Below are positions 15,905 through 25,175 of a stretch of 64,000 bases of DNA, in pieces. The stretch's first letter is position 1; the number at the start of each line of letters is the position of its first letter. Where the stretch lies: NCBI RefSeq assembly GCF_001895005.1, contig NZ_BCXH01000001.1:62001-126000 (forward strand), read 5' to 3'. Made by a program: the position numbers and the translations under genes. Under the pieces are notes generated by a model. That model did not search any database. It was not told the origin of the DNA and worked only from the letters and a program-made list of their open reading frames with translations. The stretch comes from Rhodococcus yunnanensis NBRC 103083. Lineage in GTDB: Bacteria > Actinomycetota > Actinomycetes > Mycobacteriales > Mycobacteriaceae.

Positions 15905-17536
15905 TCAAGCAGGCTTCAGAACGTCCGACTGTGTCAGGAAGCTCGGGCAGCCCGACGCCTTCTCGGTGTCCAGAACGGATCGGTACTCCTTGATGCCGCC
16001 GAGGTAGAACATCACCGTGCGCTTCTTGCCGGGAATGTTCGCGCCGAAGATCCAGGACGCGGCCTTCGGGAACAACGTCTGGTCGGCGATATCGGAACAG
16101 ATATCGGTCCACTCGGTTTCGATGGTCGGCTTGGCCTCGATCCACCCAGTGGAGTTGTCCTCGATCGACTTGATGGTGTCCGCGATCCACTCGACCTGTA
16201 CCTCGATCGATGGCGGCAGGTTCGTGAAAGGTCCGTTCGGACCAAGGATCATGAACATGTTGGGGAATCCTGTGGTGGCCATGCCGAGGTAGCTCGTCGG
16301 GCCGTCCTGCCAGTGTTCTTTCAAGCTTTCGTTGTTTCGTCCGCGGATATCGACTTTGACGTAGTTGCCGTCGACGGCGTCGAATCCCGTTGCGCAGATG
16401 AGAACATCGATCTCGTGCAGCACTCCGTCCTCGGTGACGATGCCCTCCGCCGTCAGCTCACGTATGGGGTTCTCACCGACGTGAACGAGGGACACGTTCT
16501 CCCGGTTGAAGGTTTCGTACAATCCCGAATCGCAGAGTGGCCGACGTGCGTAGAGATCTGTAGGTGTCAGCTTTCGGCGAGTCTCCGGGTCCTTGACGAT
16601 CTCGGCGATCTTCGACCGAATGAACTTCGCCGCTTCCTCGTTCGCATCAGGATTGGTCGCGATGTCGCAGAAGGTCTCGAACATGAAGCGGAATCCACCG
16701 CCTTCGTCCCACGTGCGCTGAAAGATCTGTTGACGCTCTTCGGCCGAGACGCTGAAGGTCTCGACTTCGCTTTCGACGAATCCCATGGCGACGCTGGAAT
16801 TGCGGACCTGGTTCCAGTTGGCTTCGAAGTTTTTCTTCTGGCTAGCCAGTTCCTCGTTCGACAGCACACGGTTGCCTGCAGGTACGCTGTACTGAGGTGT
16901 GCGCTGGAATGAGGTCAGGTGTCCCGCGATCGGTGCGACTGCTGTGATGACCTGCCCTCCGGTCGAACCATTGCCGATGACGCCGACGCGCTTGCCGGTC
17001 AGATCCAGGTCCTCGGGCCATGCTCCGGTATGGATGAGCTTGCCTTCGTAGTTCTCTATGCCGGGGAAGTTCGGAACGTTGGTTGCCGAGAGCAGCCCGA
17101 GGCCGTTGACGAGGTACTTGGCCTTGTAGGTGACTCCGCGATCGGTGGTGACCGTCCAGATGCCAACGACGTCGTCGAAGCTGGCCGACGTCATCGTGGT
17201 CTCGAGCTGAACATCGTCGCGCAGAGAATATCGGTCTACGACGCCGCCGAGGTACTCGAGGATCTGCGGCTGTTGTACGAACTTGGTATTCCATGAAGTC
17301 TGGTCGTACAGGTCGCGGTCGAACGAGTATTGGTAGACGAAGCTTTCGGAGTCCGACAGTGCACCGGGATACTTGTTCCAGAACCAGGTACCGCCGACTC
17401 CGGAAGCCTTGTCGATTGCGACGGCATTCAATCCGAGCTCACGGCGTAGCTTGTAGAGCATGTAGATGCCACCGAAGCCGCACCCGACGACGAGGGCGTC
17501 GAGCTCGCGGATCTGCTCGGGGTGGTGTGTCTGCAT
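15905..17536 (-). CDS. Type I Baeyer-Villiger monooxygenase (first copy)
   Basis: 543 residues, the length of cyclohexanone-monooxygenase-type BVMOs. It shows the FAD Rossmann motif 'VVGCGFGG' (about 16-23), 'GVGGTWFWNKYPGA', the BVMO fingerprint as 'YEGKLIHTGAWP', and the NADPH Rossmann 'VIGNGSTGG'. It inserts oxygen next to a ketone using FAD, NADPH and O2. It heads an operon with ALDH, butanediol-type dehydrogenase and SDR, and diverges from an AcoR-like activator. No lactonase or esterase gene is in the operon, which argues for a substrate whose product falls apart unaided, such as an alpha-hydroxyketone. Confidence 0.88.
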   Translation of the reverse strand: MQTHHPEQIRELDALVVGCGFGGIYMLYKLRRELGLNAVAIDKASGVGGTWFWNKYPGALSDSESFVYQYSFDRDLYDQTSWNTKFVQQPQILEYLGGVVDRYSLRDDVQLETTMTSASFDDVVGIWTVTTDRGVTYKAKYLVNGLGLLSATNVPNFPGIENYEGKLIHTGAWPEDLDLTGKRVGVIGNGSTGGQVITAVAPIAGHLTSFQRTPQYSVPAGNRVLSNEELASQKKNFEANWNQVRNSSVAMGFVESEVETFSVSAEERQQIFQRTWDEGGGFRFMFETFCDIATNPDANEEAAKFIRSKIAEIVKDPETRRKLTPTDLYARRPLCDSGLYETFNRENVSLVHVGENPIRELTAEGIVTEDGVLHEIDVLICATGFDAVDGNYVKVDIRGRNNESLKEHWQDGPTSYLGMATTGFPNMFMILGPNGPFTNLPPSIEVQVEWIADTIKSIEDNSTGWIEAKPTIETEWTDICSDIADQTLFPKAASWIFGANIPGKKRTVMFYLGGIKEYRSVLDTEKASGCPSFLTQSDVLKPA

Positions 17537-17761
17537 GTGATTGCTCCTTCGGTCGTGCGACCTTTGTGGTGTAGTTCACGTTCTCTGCTCACAATGGTGA
17601 GGTGGGGCACACGAAGGCTGGGTGTTCCACATTGGCACAGTGGGAAAGGTGGCCTCTGAGCTGGATTTATGCCTGATCGGTAATAATGGCGAGCTTTGGC
17701 ATTCGTTTGGAGTGGGATGTGGGGTGCTGGACCTGCTTCGAACGACTAGGCAGGAGTTGAG
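17537..17761. promoter_or_regulatory. Divergent promoter region, BVMO operon / AcoR-like gene
   Basis: 225 bp between divergent genes. An imperfect inverted repeat, TTCCAC (17625-17630) with GTGGGAA (17640-17646), is a candidate site for the Fis-type HTH of the adjacent activator. AGGAG near 17753 serves the GTG start at 17762. No sigma-54 -24/-12 element was recognised. Confidence 0.45.
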
Positions 17762-19480
17762 GTGGACGAGGCAGTACGGCACGCGAAACAGCACCTGATG
17801 CGCGTCGGTCTGTTGGGGCAGATCCCGGATGATGGTCTGGTCCCGGACTTCGTGATGCGGAGCTGGCGTCGGTCGATCGGTAGCAGTGCCGATAGCATTT
17901 TGCCGTCGCAGAAATTCGATGAGATCGACACCGAATCGATCTTGCGTCGTGCGGCGGATCCGGTACTCGACCGATGGCAGGATCATTTGGTCGACACCGG
18001 GACCACCCTGTTTCTCAGTGATCGGGCGGGCAGCATCGTTGCTCGGCGCGCGAGCGACAGAACGCTGCGGCGAAAGCTCGATCGAGTCAACGCGGCAGAG
18101 GGCTTCGATTACTCCGAACGCGCGATCGGCACGAACGGCCTGGGAACTTCGATGGTCGAAGGCCGCGCGGTGTACATCGAAGGCAGTCAGCACTTCAACG
18201 ATTCATTGGCAGTGCTCGCATGCGCTGCGGTACCGGTGTATACACCGTCGGGTTTGGTCATCGGGTCGGTGTCCCTCGGTGGACCGCTCGATATCGCCAA
18301 TTCGTTGATGCTGACGCTTACGAAGGAGATCGGCCAACAAATCGAGGAGCGACTCAAGGCGGCCAGTCGCCCCCAGGACGTGGCGTTGGCCATGTCGTTC
18401 ATGCGGTACGCGAACTCACAGCGGCCGACTGTGATCATGGACAACGAGACTTTGCTTGCAAATACCCCGGGACTTCCCTACATCAGCGTCGACTCGCACG
18501 TTCTTCTCTGGAATCGGTTGGGCGCGCACGACTGGTCAGGTAGTGCTGCAACGATTTTCGAGCTGGACGATGCAGCTGTGTCTGTATCCGCCCGACGCGT
18601 GGTGGAGGGATCACGGGTGTACTACGTGCTTCATTTCGCCGCAGTTCCACAAGCTGGTTCGGCAGACGCGAAACCGGGCGTTCGACCAGCGCGCAATGCT
18701 TCGAGTCATATCGAGCGCACCGGCACGGTGATCGTCGACGGCCCGTCCGGTTCCGGTCGAGCGACCCGGGCACTCGACATGCGACGGGACTATGGGACGG
18801 TCCACCAACTCGAGGCTGTCGTGTTGTCGAGGCACACGCAGACACCCTGGGACGCGGTCGCGGAGTAGTTGAGTGGCGGCCGCGACGTCCTTGTCCGCCG
18901 GCTCGAGAATCTGGGGGATTCCGATGCTGACCGCCTATCGGAGCTAGTGGAAGGTCACCGTCGCGAGGTGCACGCGGGACGAGCGAATTCGTTGTGGCTG
19001 ACGGTGTGTACCGAGTCCGCGTCACCTGTCGTGAAGCGATTGATCGAACAGTGGGGAGTCAGGGACAGAACCCGGCCCCTGAGGGACACACCGGATCGGA
19101 TTCCGGGTTTGGTTCGTTCGATCCTCGATCGTGTGGACACCACGCGACGGCACTCGATGTCGCCGACTGCATTGCAATCACTGGTTCAGTGGAGTTGGCC
19201 GGGCAACATCGGCGAATTGGTCGAGGTCCTCACCGCGGTTGCGGCCGATGTTCAATCCACGGTCATCGAGCGAAGTCACCTTCCGGAACAGCTTCAGACG
19301 ATCCAGTCCCGCAGAAAGATGACGATGTTGGAGGAAGCCGAACGCGACACCATCACACGAGCGTTGGCTACCGCGAGCGGTAACAAGTCTCAGGCCGCCG
19401 AGCTGTTGGGTATCGGCCGCACAACCCTGTACAGGCGAATGCGGCACTTCGGATTGGACGAAGGGGAGGGATCGTTGTGA
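17762..19480 (+). pseudogene. AcoR-like activator interrupted by an in-frame TAG
   Basis: Two consecutive open frames, 17762-18865 and 18869-19480, are in the same reading frame and separated only by TAG at 18866-18868. Together they make about 572 residues, as expected for AcoR-like enhancer-binding-type activators: N-terminal 'VPDFVMRSWRRS', a GAF domain ('ERAIGTNGLGTSMVEGRAV'), a degenerate AAA+ domain, 'SWPGNIGEL', and a C-terminal Fis HTH ('NKSQAAELLGIGRTTLYRRM'). Walker A is 'GPSGSGRATR', lacking the Lys, and no GAFTGA loop is seen, as in actinobacterial members that do not work with sigma-54. GTG at 17762 has AGGAG upstream. It probably controlled the divergent BVMO operon. The TAG could be a real mutation, readthrough or a sequence error. 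Confidence 0.75.
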
Positions 19481-19490
19481 TCAAGCACCC

Positions 19491-20384
19491 TCAGATGTCT
19501 TGTTCGAGTGAGACGACCTTGTCGAGGACGACTCGCAGTGCGGGGTTGGGATTGTCCCGACGCCACGCGGCCCGCATGTCGACTTCCGCCGTTGCGTCGG
19601 TGAGGGGCACGAAGACCACATGGGGATCGGTGACGTTGTTCGCCACCGAGGCCAGCGTGAGGTGGCAGCCTACCTCCGCTGCGACCAACGCCAAAGCTGT
19701 CTGGGTGTCCGGAGCGACCTGAACGACGTCGGCGACGAATCCGTGGGCGTCGGCAAGCCGGCGCAAGCGGTCGGGAAGTACCGAGCCCTCGTGCAGCGGA
19801 AGCGATACGAACTGTTCTTCGGACAAACTCTCGATGTTCAGGCGGCGAGCATCGGCGAGTGGGTGGGTGTCGGCAAGGGCGATGACGAGGTGGTCAGCCA
19901 TGACGATTTCGGACTCCACGCCAGCTGGAATGGCGTCCCATCTACCGAGCGCGATGTCGGTGTCGCCACTGAGCAGCTTTTTCATTGCAGGTTGTGCGAA
20001 GTTCTGGCTGGACAGTTCCAACTGGATACCAGGATGTTCGGCGCGTACGGTACGGGCCAACCTGGCCACCATGCGGTGAGTGGACACGCCCGCGAATGCG
20101 ATGCGTACCAGACCTGACTCACCGCCGTCGGCCGACCGGACAGCATCCTCCGCGATACGCACAGCATCGAGGACTGCACGCGCCGGTTCGATCAAGGCCG
20201 CACCAGCGGCGGTCAACTTCACCGAGCGAGTGTTTCGATCGAACAGGGTGGCGCCCACATGCCGTTCGAGGCTTTTGATCGTACGGCTGAGCGGCGGCTG
20301 TGCGACATGCAACCGCTCGGCTGCGCGACCGAAGTGTAGTTCTTCGGCGACCGCCAGGAACGCTCTGAGCTGGTCTAGTTCCAC
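19491..20384 (-). CDS. LysR-type transcriptional regulator
   Basis: 297 residues: N-terminal winged HTH ('LDQLRAFLAVAEELHFGRAAERLHVAQPPLSR') and a C-terminal substrate-binding domain. The GTG at 20382-20384 is chosen because GGAG lies 6 bp upstream and the protein then begins at the conserved helix; a TTG seven codons earlier is less likely. It diverges from the acyl-CoA dehydrogenase/CoA-transferase/SDR operon and ends 10 bp from the AcoR-like gene (convergent). It most likely regulates the divergent operon in response to its carboxylate substrate. Effector unknown. Confidence 0.85.
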   Translation of the reverse strand: MELDQLRAFLAVAEELHFGRAAERLHVAQPPLSRTIKSLERHVGATLFDRNTRSVKLTAAGAALIEPARAVLDAVRIAEDAVRSADGGESGLVRIAFAGVSTHRMVARLARTVRAEHPGIQLELSSQNFAQPAMKKLLSGDTDIALGRWDAIPAGVESEIVMADHLVIALADTHPLADARRLNIESLSEEQFVSLPLHEGSVLPDRLRRLADAHGFVADVVQVAPDTQTALALVAAEVGCHLTLASVANNVTDPHVVFVPLTDATAEVDMRAAWRRDNPNPALRVVLDKVVSLEQDI

Positions 20385-20423
20385 AAAACGCTCCTTTATT
20401 GACAACTGAGTATTACAGAAGTG

Positions 20424-20438
20424 CCAATTAGGTATTGG
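20424..20438. promoter_or_regulatory. Candidate LysR operator, CCAAT-N5-ATTGG
   Basis: A perfect 5-bp inverted repeat with a 5-bp spacer sits midway in the 86-bp gap between the divergent LysR gene and the acyl-CoA dehydrogenase gene. Position and symmetry suit an autoregulatory LysR site, although the T-N11-A spacing is not exact. Confidence 0.4.
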
Positions 20439-20470
20439 ACTGATTCTAATCCTGCGGTGACTATTGGTAC

Positions 20471-21649
20471 ATGAGCATGCTGAACCCCGACGTCCCCGAC
20501 GACGTCTTCGCGGATGTACTGAAGCAGGTCTCCCACTTCATTCGGTCCCGAGTGGTTCCGCGTGAGCTGGAGATCATGAACGACGACGCAATCCCGGCGG
20601 ATCTGCGCACACAGGTCGCCGAGATGGGATTGTTCGGCTACGCCATCCCACAGGAGTGGGGTGGACTCGGACTGAACCTCATCCAAGACGTGGAGTTGGC
20701 GATGGCGCTCGGTTACACGACTCTGTCGCTGCGGTCCATGTTCGGCACCAACAACGGAATCGCGGGTCAGGTCCTCGTCGGATTCGGGACCGAGGAGCAG
20801 AAGGCGACGTGGTTGCCTGGCATGGCGGCGGGTGACATCGTCGCGTCCTTCGCGTTGACCGAGGACGGAGCGGGGTCGAATCCCGCGGGTCTGAAGACGA
20901 CGGCGAAGGCCGACGGGGCGGGATGGACCATCGACGGCAGCAAACGATTCATCACCAACGCCCCGAATGCGAACATGTTCGTCGTCTTCGCCAAGCTCGA
21001 CCCGAAACCCGAGCGCGGCAACGGTATCGCGGTCTTCCTCGTGCCGGCGGATGCGCCCGGGATCGAGGTCGGGGTCAAGGACGCGAAGATGGGCCAGCAA
21101 GGATCGGCCACAGCAGACGTGACCTTCACGAACGTGTTGGTCGACGCCGAGTCGCTGGTCGGCGGAAACGCAGAGATCGGTTACAAGGCAGCGATGACGT
21201 CGTTGGCGCGCGGGCGTGTTCACATTGCGGCGCTCTCGGTCGGTCAGGCGCAGCGTGCACTCGACGAATCCGTCGCATATGCCGCGGCGTCGACTCAGGG
21301 CGGTGAGCCGATCGGTAATTTCCAGCTCGTTCAGGCGATGATCGCCGATCAGCAGACCGGGGTGATGGCAGGTCGGGCAATGGTTCGCGAGGCGGCCCGA
21401 GCTTGGGTCGAGAACACCGACCGCCGCATCGCGCCTTCCGCTGTGAAGCTGTTCTGTACGGAGATGGTGGGTAAGGTCGCTGATCTTGCTGTTCAAATCC
21501 ACGGCGGCACAGGCTATATGCGGGAAGTGCCCGTCGAGCGTATTTACCGTGACGTTCGTCTGCTCCGTCTCTACGAAGGTACGAGCGAGATTCAGCGTCT
21601 GATTGTCGGTGGCGGACTGATCCGCGCGGAACAGCAGCGCACCAAGTGA
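20471..21649 (+). CDS. Acyl-CoA dehydrogenase
   Basis: 392 residues with the family layout: helical N-domain ending 'GYAIPQEWGGLGL', FAD-contacting 'ASFALTEDGAGSNP', beta domain, and C-terminal 'QIHGGTGYMREVPVERIYRDVRLLRLYEGTSEIQ' region in which the Glu of 'YEGTSE' is the usual catalytic base position. It introduces an alpha,beta double bond into an acyl-CoA, passing electrons to ETF. First gene of a three-gene operon; it overlaps the CoA-transferase by 4 bp (GTGA). ATG 20477 is an alternative start two codons later. The substrate cannot be read from sequence. Confidence 0.88.
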   Translation: MSMLNPDVPDDVFADVLKQVSHFIRSRVVPRELEIMNDDAIPADLRTQVAEMGLFGYAIPQEWGGLGLNLIQDVELAMALGYTTLSLRSMFGTNNGIAGQVLVGFGTEEQKATWLPGMAAGDIVASFALTEDGAGSNPAGLKTTAKADGAGWTIDGSKRFITNAPNANMFVVFAKLDPKPERGNGIAVFLVPADAPGIEVGVKDAKMGQQGSATADVTFTNVLVDAESLVGGNAEIGYKAAMTSLARGRVHIAALSVGQAQRALDESVAYAAASTQGGEPIGNFQLVQAMIADQQTGVMAGRAMVREAARAWVENTDRRIAPSAVKLFCTEMVGKVADLAVQIHGGTGYMREVPVERIYRDVRLLRLYEGTSEIQRLIVGGGLIRAEQQRTK

Positions 21650-22866
21650 ACGCCCCACTCGACGGATTCACCGTCGTCGCGATCGAACAGGCCGTCGCGG
21701 CGCCGCTCGCAACCAGGAACCTTGCCGACCTCGGTGCCCGGGTGATCAAGGTCGAGCGAACCGATGGCGGCGATCTCGCCCGCGGGTACGACCATGCCGT
21801 CCACGGAACGGCCGCTCATTTCGTTTGGCTCAACCGTGGCAAGGAGTCTCTCGCGGTGGATCTCAAGTCCGCGCGGGGGCGGGCAGTTGTGCTCGAGTTG
21901 ATCAGGAACGCTGACGTGTTCATCCAGAACCTTGCGCCGGGTGCGGCCGCACGGCTCGGCCTCGGCGCCGAAGAACTGCGAGCGACGCAGCCCGGATTGG
22001 TCGTGGTGAACATGTCGGGTTTCGGCAACGGCGGACCGATGCAGGACCGCAAGTCCTACGACATGTTGATCCAAGCCGAGTCCGGTTTGATCTCCATCAC
22101 GGGTACCCCCGACGAGCCCGCCAAGACCGGCATCCCGACGGCCGACATCGCCACTGGAATGTATTGCGCTCAATCGGTTCTCGCAGCACTGCTACGGCGC
22201 GGCCGAACAGGGGAGGGTGCCACGATCGACGTCTCGATGCTCGACTCGACGGTGGAATGGCTGGGGCACGCGATGTACACCCAGATGTACACCGGAGTGC
22301 AGCCGCCTCGCATGGGCGTCAGCCACGTCTCCATTGCGCCGTACGACAGGTACCCGACGCAGGACGGCCAGATATTGATCGGGGTTCAGAGCGACCGTGG
22401 ATGGCGAACCCTGGTCGACGACGTCCTCGCGATTCCCGAGATGGCGGACGATCTTCGTTTCGCCACCAACGTTCTGCGCGTGCAGAACCGGGCCGAATGC
22501 GATGCCGTCGTCGCCGAGCGGACGGCGACGTTCACCACCGAAGCCCTCGACGCGAAATTGGCTGCAGCAGGTATTCCAGCGGCCCAGGTCAAGCAGATGA
22601 ATCAGGTCGTCGATCATCCGCAACTCGTCGAGCGGGACCGATGGCGCATCGTGAACACCGAACATGCCACGGCGCGAGCCCTGTTGCCGCCGAGTACGTT
22701 CGCTGATCACGAAGCTCCTATGGGTGATGTTCCCGCGCTCGGGCAGCACACCCGGGCGTTGCTGATCGAGGCCGGGCAGGACCCCGATGTTCTCCTGCGT
22801 GACGGGATCGCCGTCCAGAATTCAGCATTCGACAGATCGGCATTGGATGCGGCGTCCACGCGCTGA
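21646..22866 (+). CDS. Class III (CaiB/BaiF) CoA-transferase
   Basis: 406 residues. Typical features: 'LDGFTVVAIEQAVAAPLATRNLADLGARVIKVER' N-terminus, 'DLKS' and the 'GRKSYD'-like segment 'QDRKSYDMLIQAESG', where the Asp is the usual acyl-carrying residue. These enzymes move CoA between carboxylic acids, so it probably activates the pathway substrate for the acyl-CoA dehydrogenase. Starts at GTG overlapping the preceding stop codon. 33 bp separate it from the SDR. Donor and acceptor are unknown. Confidence 0.87.
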   Translation: MNAPLDGFTVVAIEQAVAAPLATRNLADLGARVIKVERTDGGDLARGYDHAVHGTAAHFVWLNRGKESLAVDLKSARGRAVVLELIRNADVFIQNLAPGAAARLGLGAEELRATQPGLVVVNMSGFGNGGPMQDRKSYDMLIQAESGLISITGTPDEPAKTGIPTADIATGMYCAQSVLAALLRRGRTGEGATIDVSMLDSTVEWLGHAMYTQMYTGVQPPRMGVSHVSIAPYDRYPTQDGQILIGVQSDRGWRTLVDDVLAIPEMADDLRFATNVLRVQNRAECDAVVAERTATFTTEALDAKLAAAGIPAAQVKQMNQVVDHPQLVERDRWRIVNTEHATARALLPPSTFADHEAPMGDVPALGQHTRALLIEAGQDPDVLLRDGIAVQNSAFDRSALDAASTR

Positions 22867-22899
22867 CGCACGCTCATGGACCTATGAGAAGGAACTTTC

Positions 22900-23628
22900 A
22901 TGATCAAAGGACGCACAGCGGTCATCACGGGCGGAGCCCAGGGCATCGGCTTGGCGATCGCGACTCTGTTCGCGGAGAACGGCGCAAAGATCGTCATCGG
23001 TGATCTCGACGAGTCGAAGGCCAAGGAAGCAGCTGACGCTCTGCAAACCGATGCAGTCGGCGTTCGCTGCAATGTCACCTCGTCCGAGGACGTACAGGCC
23101 TTGGTGGACACTGCGGTGTCTGCGTTCGGGTCGATCGACATCATGGTCAACAATGCAGGTATCACTCGTGACGCAACGATGCGGAAGATGACCGAGGATC
23201 AGTTCGATCAGGTGATCGATGTTCATCTGAAGGGATGTTGGAACGGTACGCGGATCGCGGCGGGGGTCATGCGCGAGAGCGGGGGTGGATCGATCATCAA
23301 CCTGTCCTCGATCTCGGCGAAGGTGGGATTCGTGGGCCAGAGCAATTACTCGGCAGCGAAAGCCGGAATCGTCGGACTGTCCAAGGCGGCCGCGAAAGAG
23401 GTTGCGCACCTGGGTGTCCGAGTCAACGTAATTCAACCCGGATTGATCAAGACCGCGATGACCGAGGCGATGCCGCAGAAAGCGTGGGATCAGAAGATGT
23501 CGGAGATCCCGATGCAGCGGGCGGGTGATCCACGCGAAGTGGCTTCGGTAGCTCTGTTCTACGCATCCGACCTGTCGTCGTACATGACCGGAACGGTCTC
23601 CGAGGTCACCGGCGGACGCTACATGTAG
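22900..23628 (+). CDS. SDR oxidoreductase, FabG-like 3-hydroxyacyl dehydrogenase
   Basis: 242 residues: 'TGGAQGIG', 'NNAG', catalytic Ser in 'NLSSISA', Tyr/Lys in 'YSAAKAG', and 'VTGGRYM' at the C-terminus, close to FabG/PhaB types. In this operon it is a candidate for the 3-hydroxyacyl-CoA dehydrogenase step after the acyl-CoA dehydrogenase; no hydratase or thiolase gene is present, so these would be supplied elsewhere. AAGGAA lies upstream of the ATG. Two hairpins follow it. Confidence 0.83.
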   Translation: MIKGRTAVITGGAQGIGLAIATLFAENGAKIVIGDLDESKAKEAADALQTDAVGVRCNVTSSEDVQALVDTAVSAFGSIDIMVNNAGITRDATMRKMTEDQFDQVIDVHLKGCWNGTRIAAGVMRESGGGSIINLSSISAKVGFVGQSNYSAAKAGIVGLSKAAAKEVAHLGVRVNVIQPGLIKTAMTEAMPQKAWDQKMSEIPMQRAGDPREVASVALFYASDLSSYMTGTVSEVTGGRYM

Positions 23629-23875
23629 CAGCGCCCGGATCAAGAAATCCGTGACATCCGGTTCGGCGATCGTTTCGTCGGAGATATTCAGCTTCGACAC
23701 CTCTCTCGGAGGTGAGAGAGGTGGACGGTTCTGTTCGAATCAGTTGGTGACTGCAGTCGAGTAGCGACAGTGGTTGGTGGACAGTGCCGCCCGGTCGAGG
23801 ACCGGGCGGCACTGACAGATGAGACGGGATCGAGCGGTTCATGGCATCGAAACACTGGCCTGATTCCTGGGAGAG
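23629..23875. terminator. Intergenic region with two hairpins between convergent genes
   Basis: CACCTCTCTC (23698-23707) pairs perfectly with GAGAGAGGTG (23714-23723), loop 6. CAGTGCCGCCCGGTC (23782-23796) pairs perfectly with 23800-23814 across a 3-base loop, a 15-bp GC-rich stem. The second is likely a bidirectional terminator for the SDR operon (plus) and the VOC gene (minus), although neither has a U-tract. Confidence 0.6.
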
Positions 23876-24292
23876 CTACCCGGCGGGCTGACTGACTCGG
23901 ATGTGATTGCCGAAGGGATCACGGAAACCGAAGTCGGTTCCGTACGGCTGCTCGACCGGTTCTTGGGTGATGTCGACCCCAGCATCGCGGAGTGCGGCGA
24001 AGGTGGCATGTACATCGCTGCTCGTGAGGAACAGGCCACCCAGCGCGCCTTTGGTGACGAGCTCCCGCACCTGAGCTGCGGTGTCGGCGTCCTGCTGAGG
24101 ACCGCCGACGAGTTCGAGAAGAAGCTGCACTCCGCCGCCGGGCAGAGCTACGGTCAGCCATCGCATGAAACCCAGGTCGACGTCGTCCTGGACCTCGAAA
24201 CCCAGGTGCGTGCTGTAGAACTGGAGCGCCTCGTCCTGGTCGAGTACAGGGACGCTGTTGATGCTGACGGAGGTGATGTGGTTCGTGGTCAT
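23876..24292 (-). CDS. VOC/glyoxalase-bleomycin resistance superfamily protein
   Basis: 138 residues of the vicinal-oxygen-chelate fold: beta-alpha-beta modules with 'SINSVPVLDQDEALQFYSTHLGF' at the N-terminus and 'GTDFGFRDPFGNHIRV' at the C-terminus. Such proteins may be lyases, dioxygenases or resistance proteins; which one cannot be told here. It overlaps the upstream AraC gene by 4 bp (ATGA), so both are co-transcribed and the regulator probably controls the pair. Confidence 0.8.
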   Translation of the reverse strand: MTTNHITSVSINSVPVLDQDEALQFYSTHLGFEVQDDVDLGFMRWLTVALPGGGVQLLLELVGGPQQDADTAAQVRELVTKGALGGLFLTSSDVHATFAALRDAGVDITQEPVEQPYGTDFGFRDPFGNHIRVSQPAG

Positions 24293-24765
24293 GACGACGA
24301 CGTTAGTGGGCCGTTGGCCGGCCTCGCTTCTCCGAAACCGCTATCCATCGTTGCGACGACCGACGGAGCGACGGTCCGCGGTCTGGTCCACGCGGCGATG
24401 AAGCACGAAGGCACGTGTACAGGCTTGTGTCGCACCCGGAACTGCGACGGTGAGCAGCCCACGATCGAGGTGAACGTTCTGCTGAACGTACCCAGGCTCG
24501 CGAAGCCGACATCCCACGCAACTGTCGTGATCGGGCGGTCGGTCTGACGCAGCAGCGTCATGGCTCGCTCGACTCGTCGACGCTGGAGATAGCGGTGCGG
24601 TGTCTCACCGAACACGTCTTTGAACACCCGGCCGAACTGCGAGGCACTCAGGTGCGCGATAGCGGCGAGTGTCGGTATGTCCAACGGCTCCGCATAGCGG
24701 CGGTCCATCGCGTCGCGCGCTCGGAGCATCCGCCGATTGACGTCCTCACGCGGTGTCAGCTGCAC
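24289..24765 (-). CDS. AraC-family regulator (short, DNA-binding domain only)
   Basis: 158 residues comprising essentially the two AraC HTHs ('PTLAAIAHLSASQFGRVFKD' and 'ITTVAWDVGFASLGTFSRTF'), with no N-terminal ligand domain, plus a roughly 50-residue C-terminal tail. Starts at GTG 24763-24765. It precedes and overlaps the VOC gene. Short AraC/VOC pairs are common in actinobacteria; the signal is unknown. Confidence 0.85.
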   Translation of the reverse strand: MQLTPREDVNRRMLRARDAMDRRYAEPLDIPTLAAIAHLSASQFGRVFKDVFGETPHRYLQRRRVERAMTLLRQTDRPITTVAWDVGFASLGTFSRTFTSIVGCSPSQFRVRHKPVHVPSCFIAAWTRPRTVAPSVVATMDSGFGEARPANGPLTSSS

Positions 24766-25175
24766 AGAGCCACCGTAGCGGACCTCCGCTCGCCAGCGGA
24801 GTTCGTCGTTGTGCAGGGCGTACTACAGGCGCAGCACAGATATCACTTTAGTTTGTCGAGTAGAAGAATTGCCTCGGTCGCCCTGTCGTTCGGTAGACCA
24901 CCAGGAAATGCAACGTTTACCTTTGTCGGAGGGCGAATCGGGCATATGACCGACGCAGGGCGGGTGCGTGACGCGTGGCTTTCTCGAACGTCCGCATTGG
25001 ACACCCACTCGATGCCCGAATGTCCACCGCGCTAGAGCTCTCGACGCCGCTTGGAGCGTCGCACTCGCGAATTCCCTCGGACGGCCCACACACCGACGCC
25101 GGCATCATCGCGTGCCGGTCGTGGTCGTGGTCGTGGTCGTCGAAGAGCTCGAACTGCATAGGACAATTGCGCTGC
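24766..25175. other. 410-bp intergenic stretch with a GTGGTC hexanucleotide run
   Basis: No gene is convincing. Around 25112-25140 the hexamer GTGGTC repeats about four times. On the minus strand this would encode an Asp/His run in an 80-codon frame (24917-25159) that lacks a ribosome site. It may hold the promoter of the AraC gene. Confidence 0.35.

Noticed and set aside
17762..19480. True sigma-54 enhancer-binding protein
   Set aside because: Walker A lacks its Lys and no GAFTGA loop is present. Actinobacteria generally lack sigma-54.
24917..25159. Possible small His/Asp-rich metal-binding protein on the minus strand
   Set aside because: The His/Asp run comes from a GTGGTC hexamer repeat, there is no ribosome site, and the rest resembles no family.
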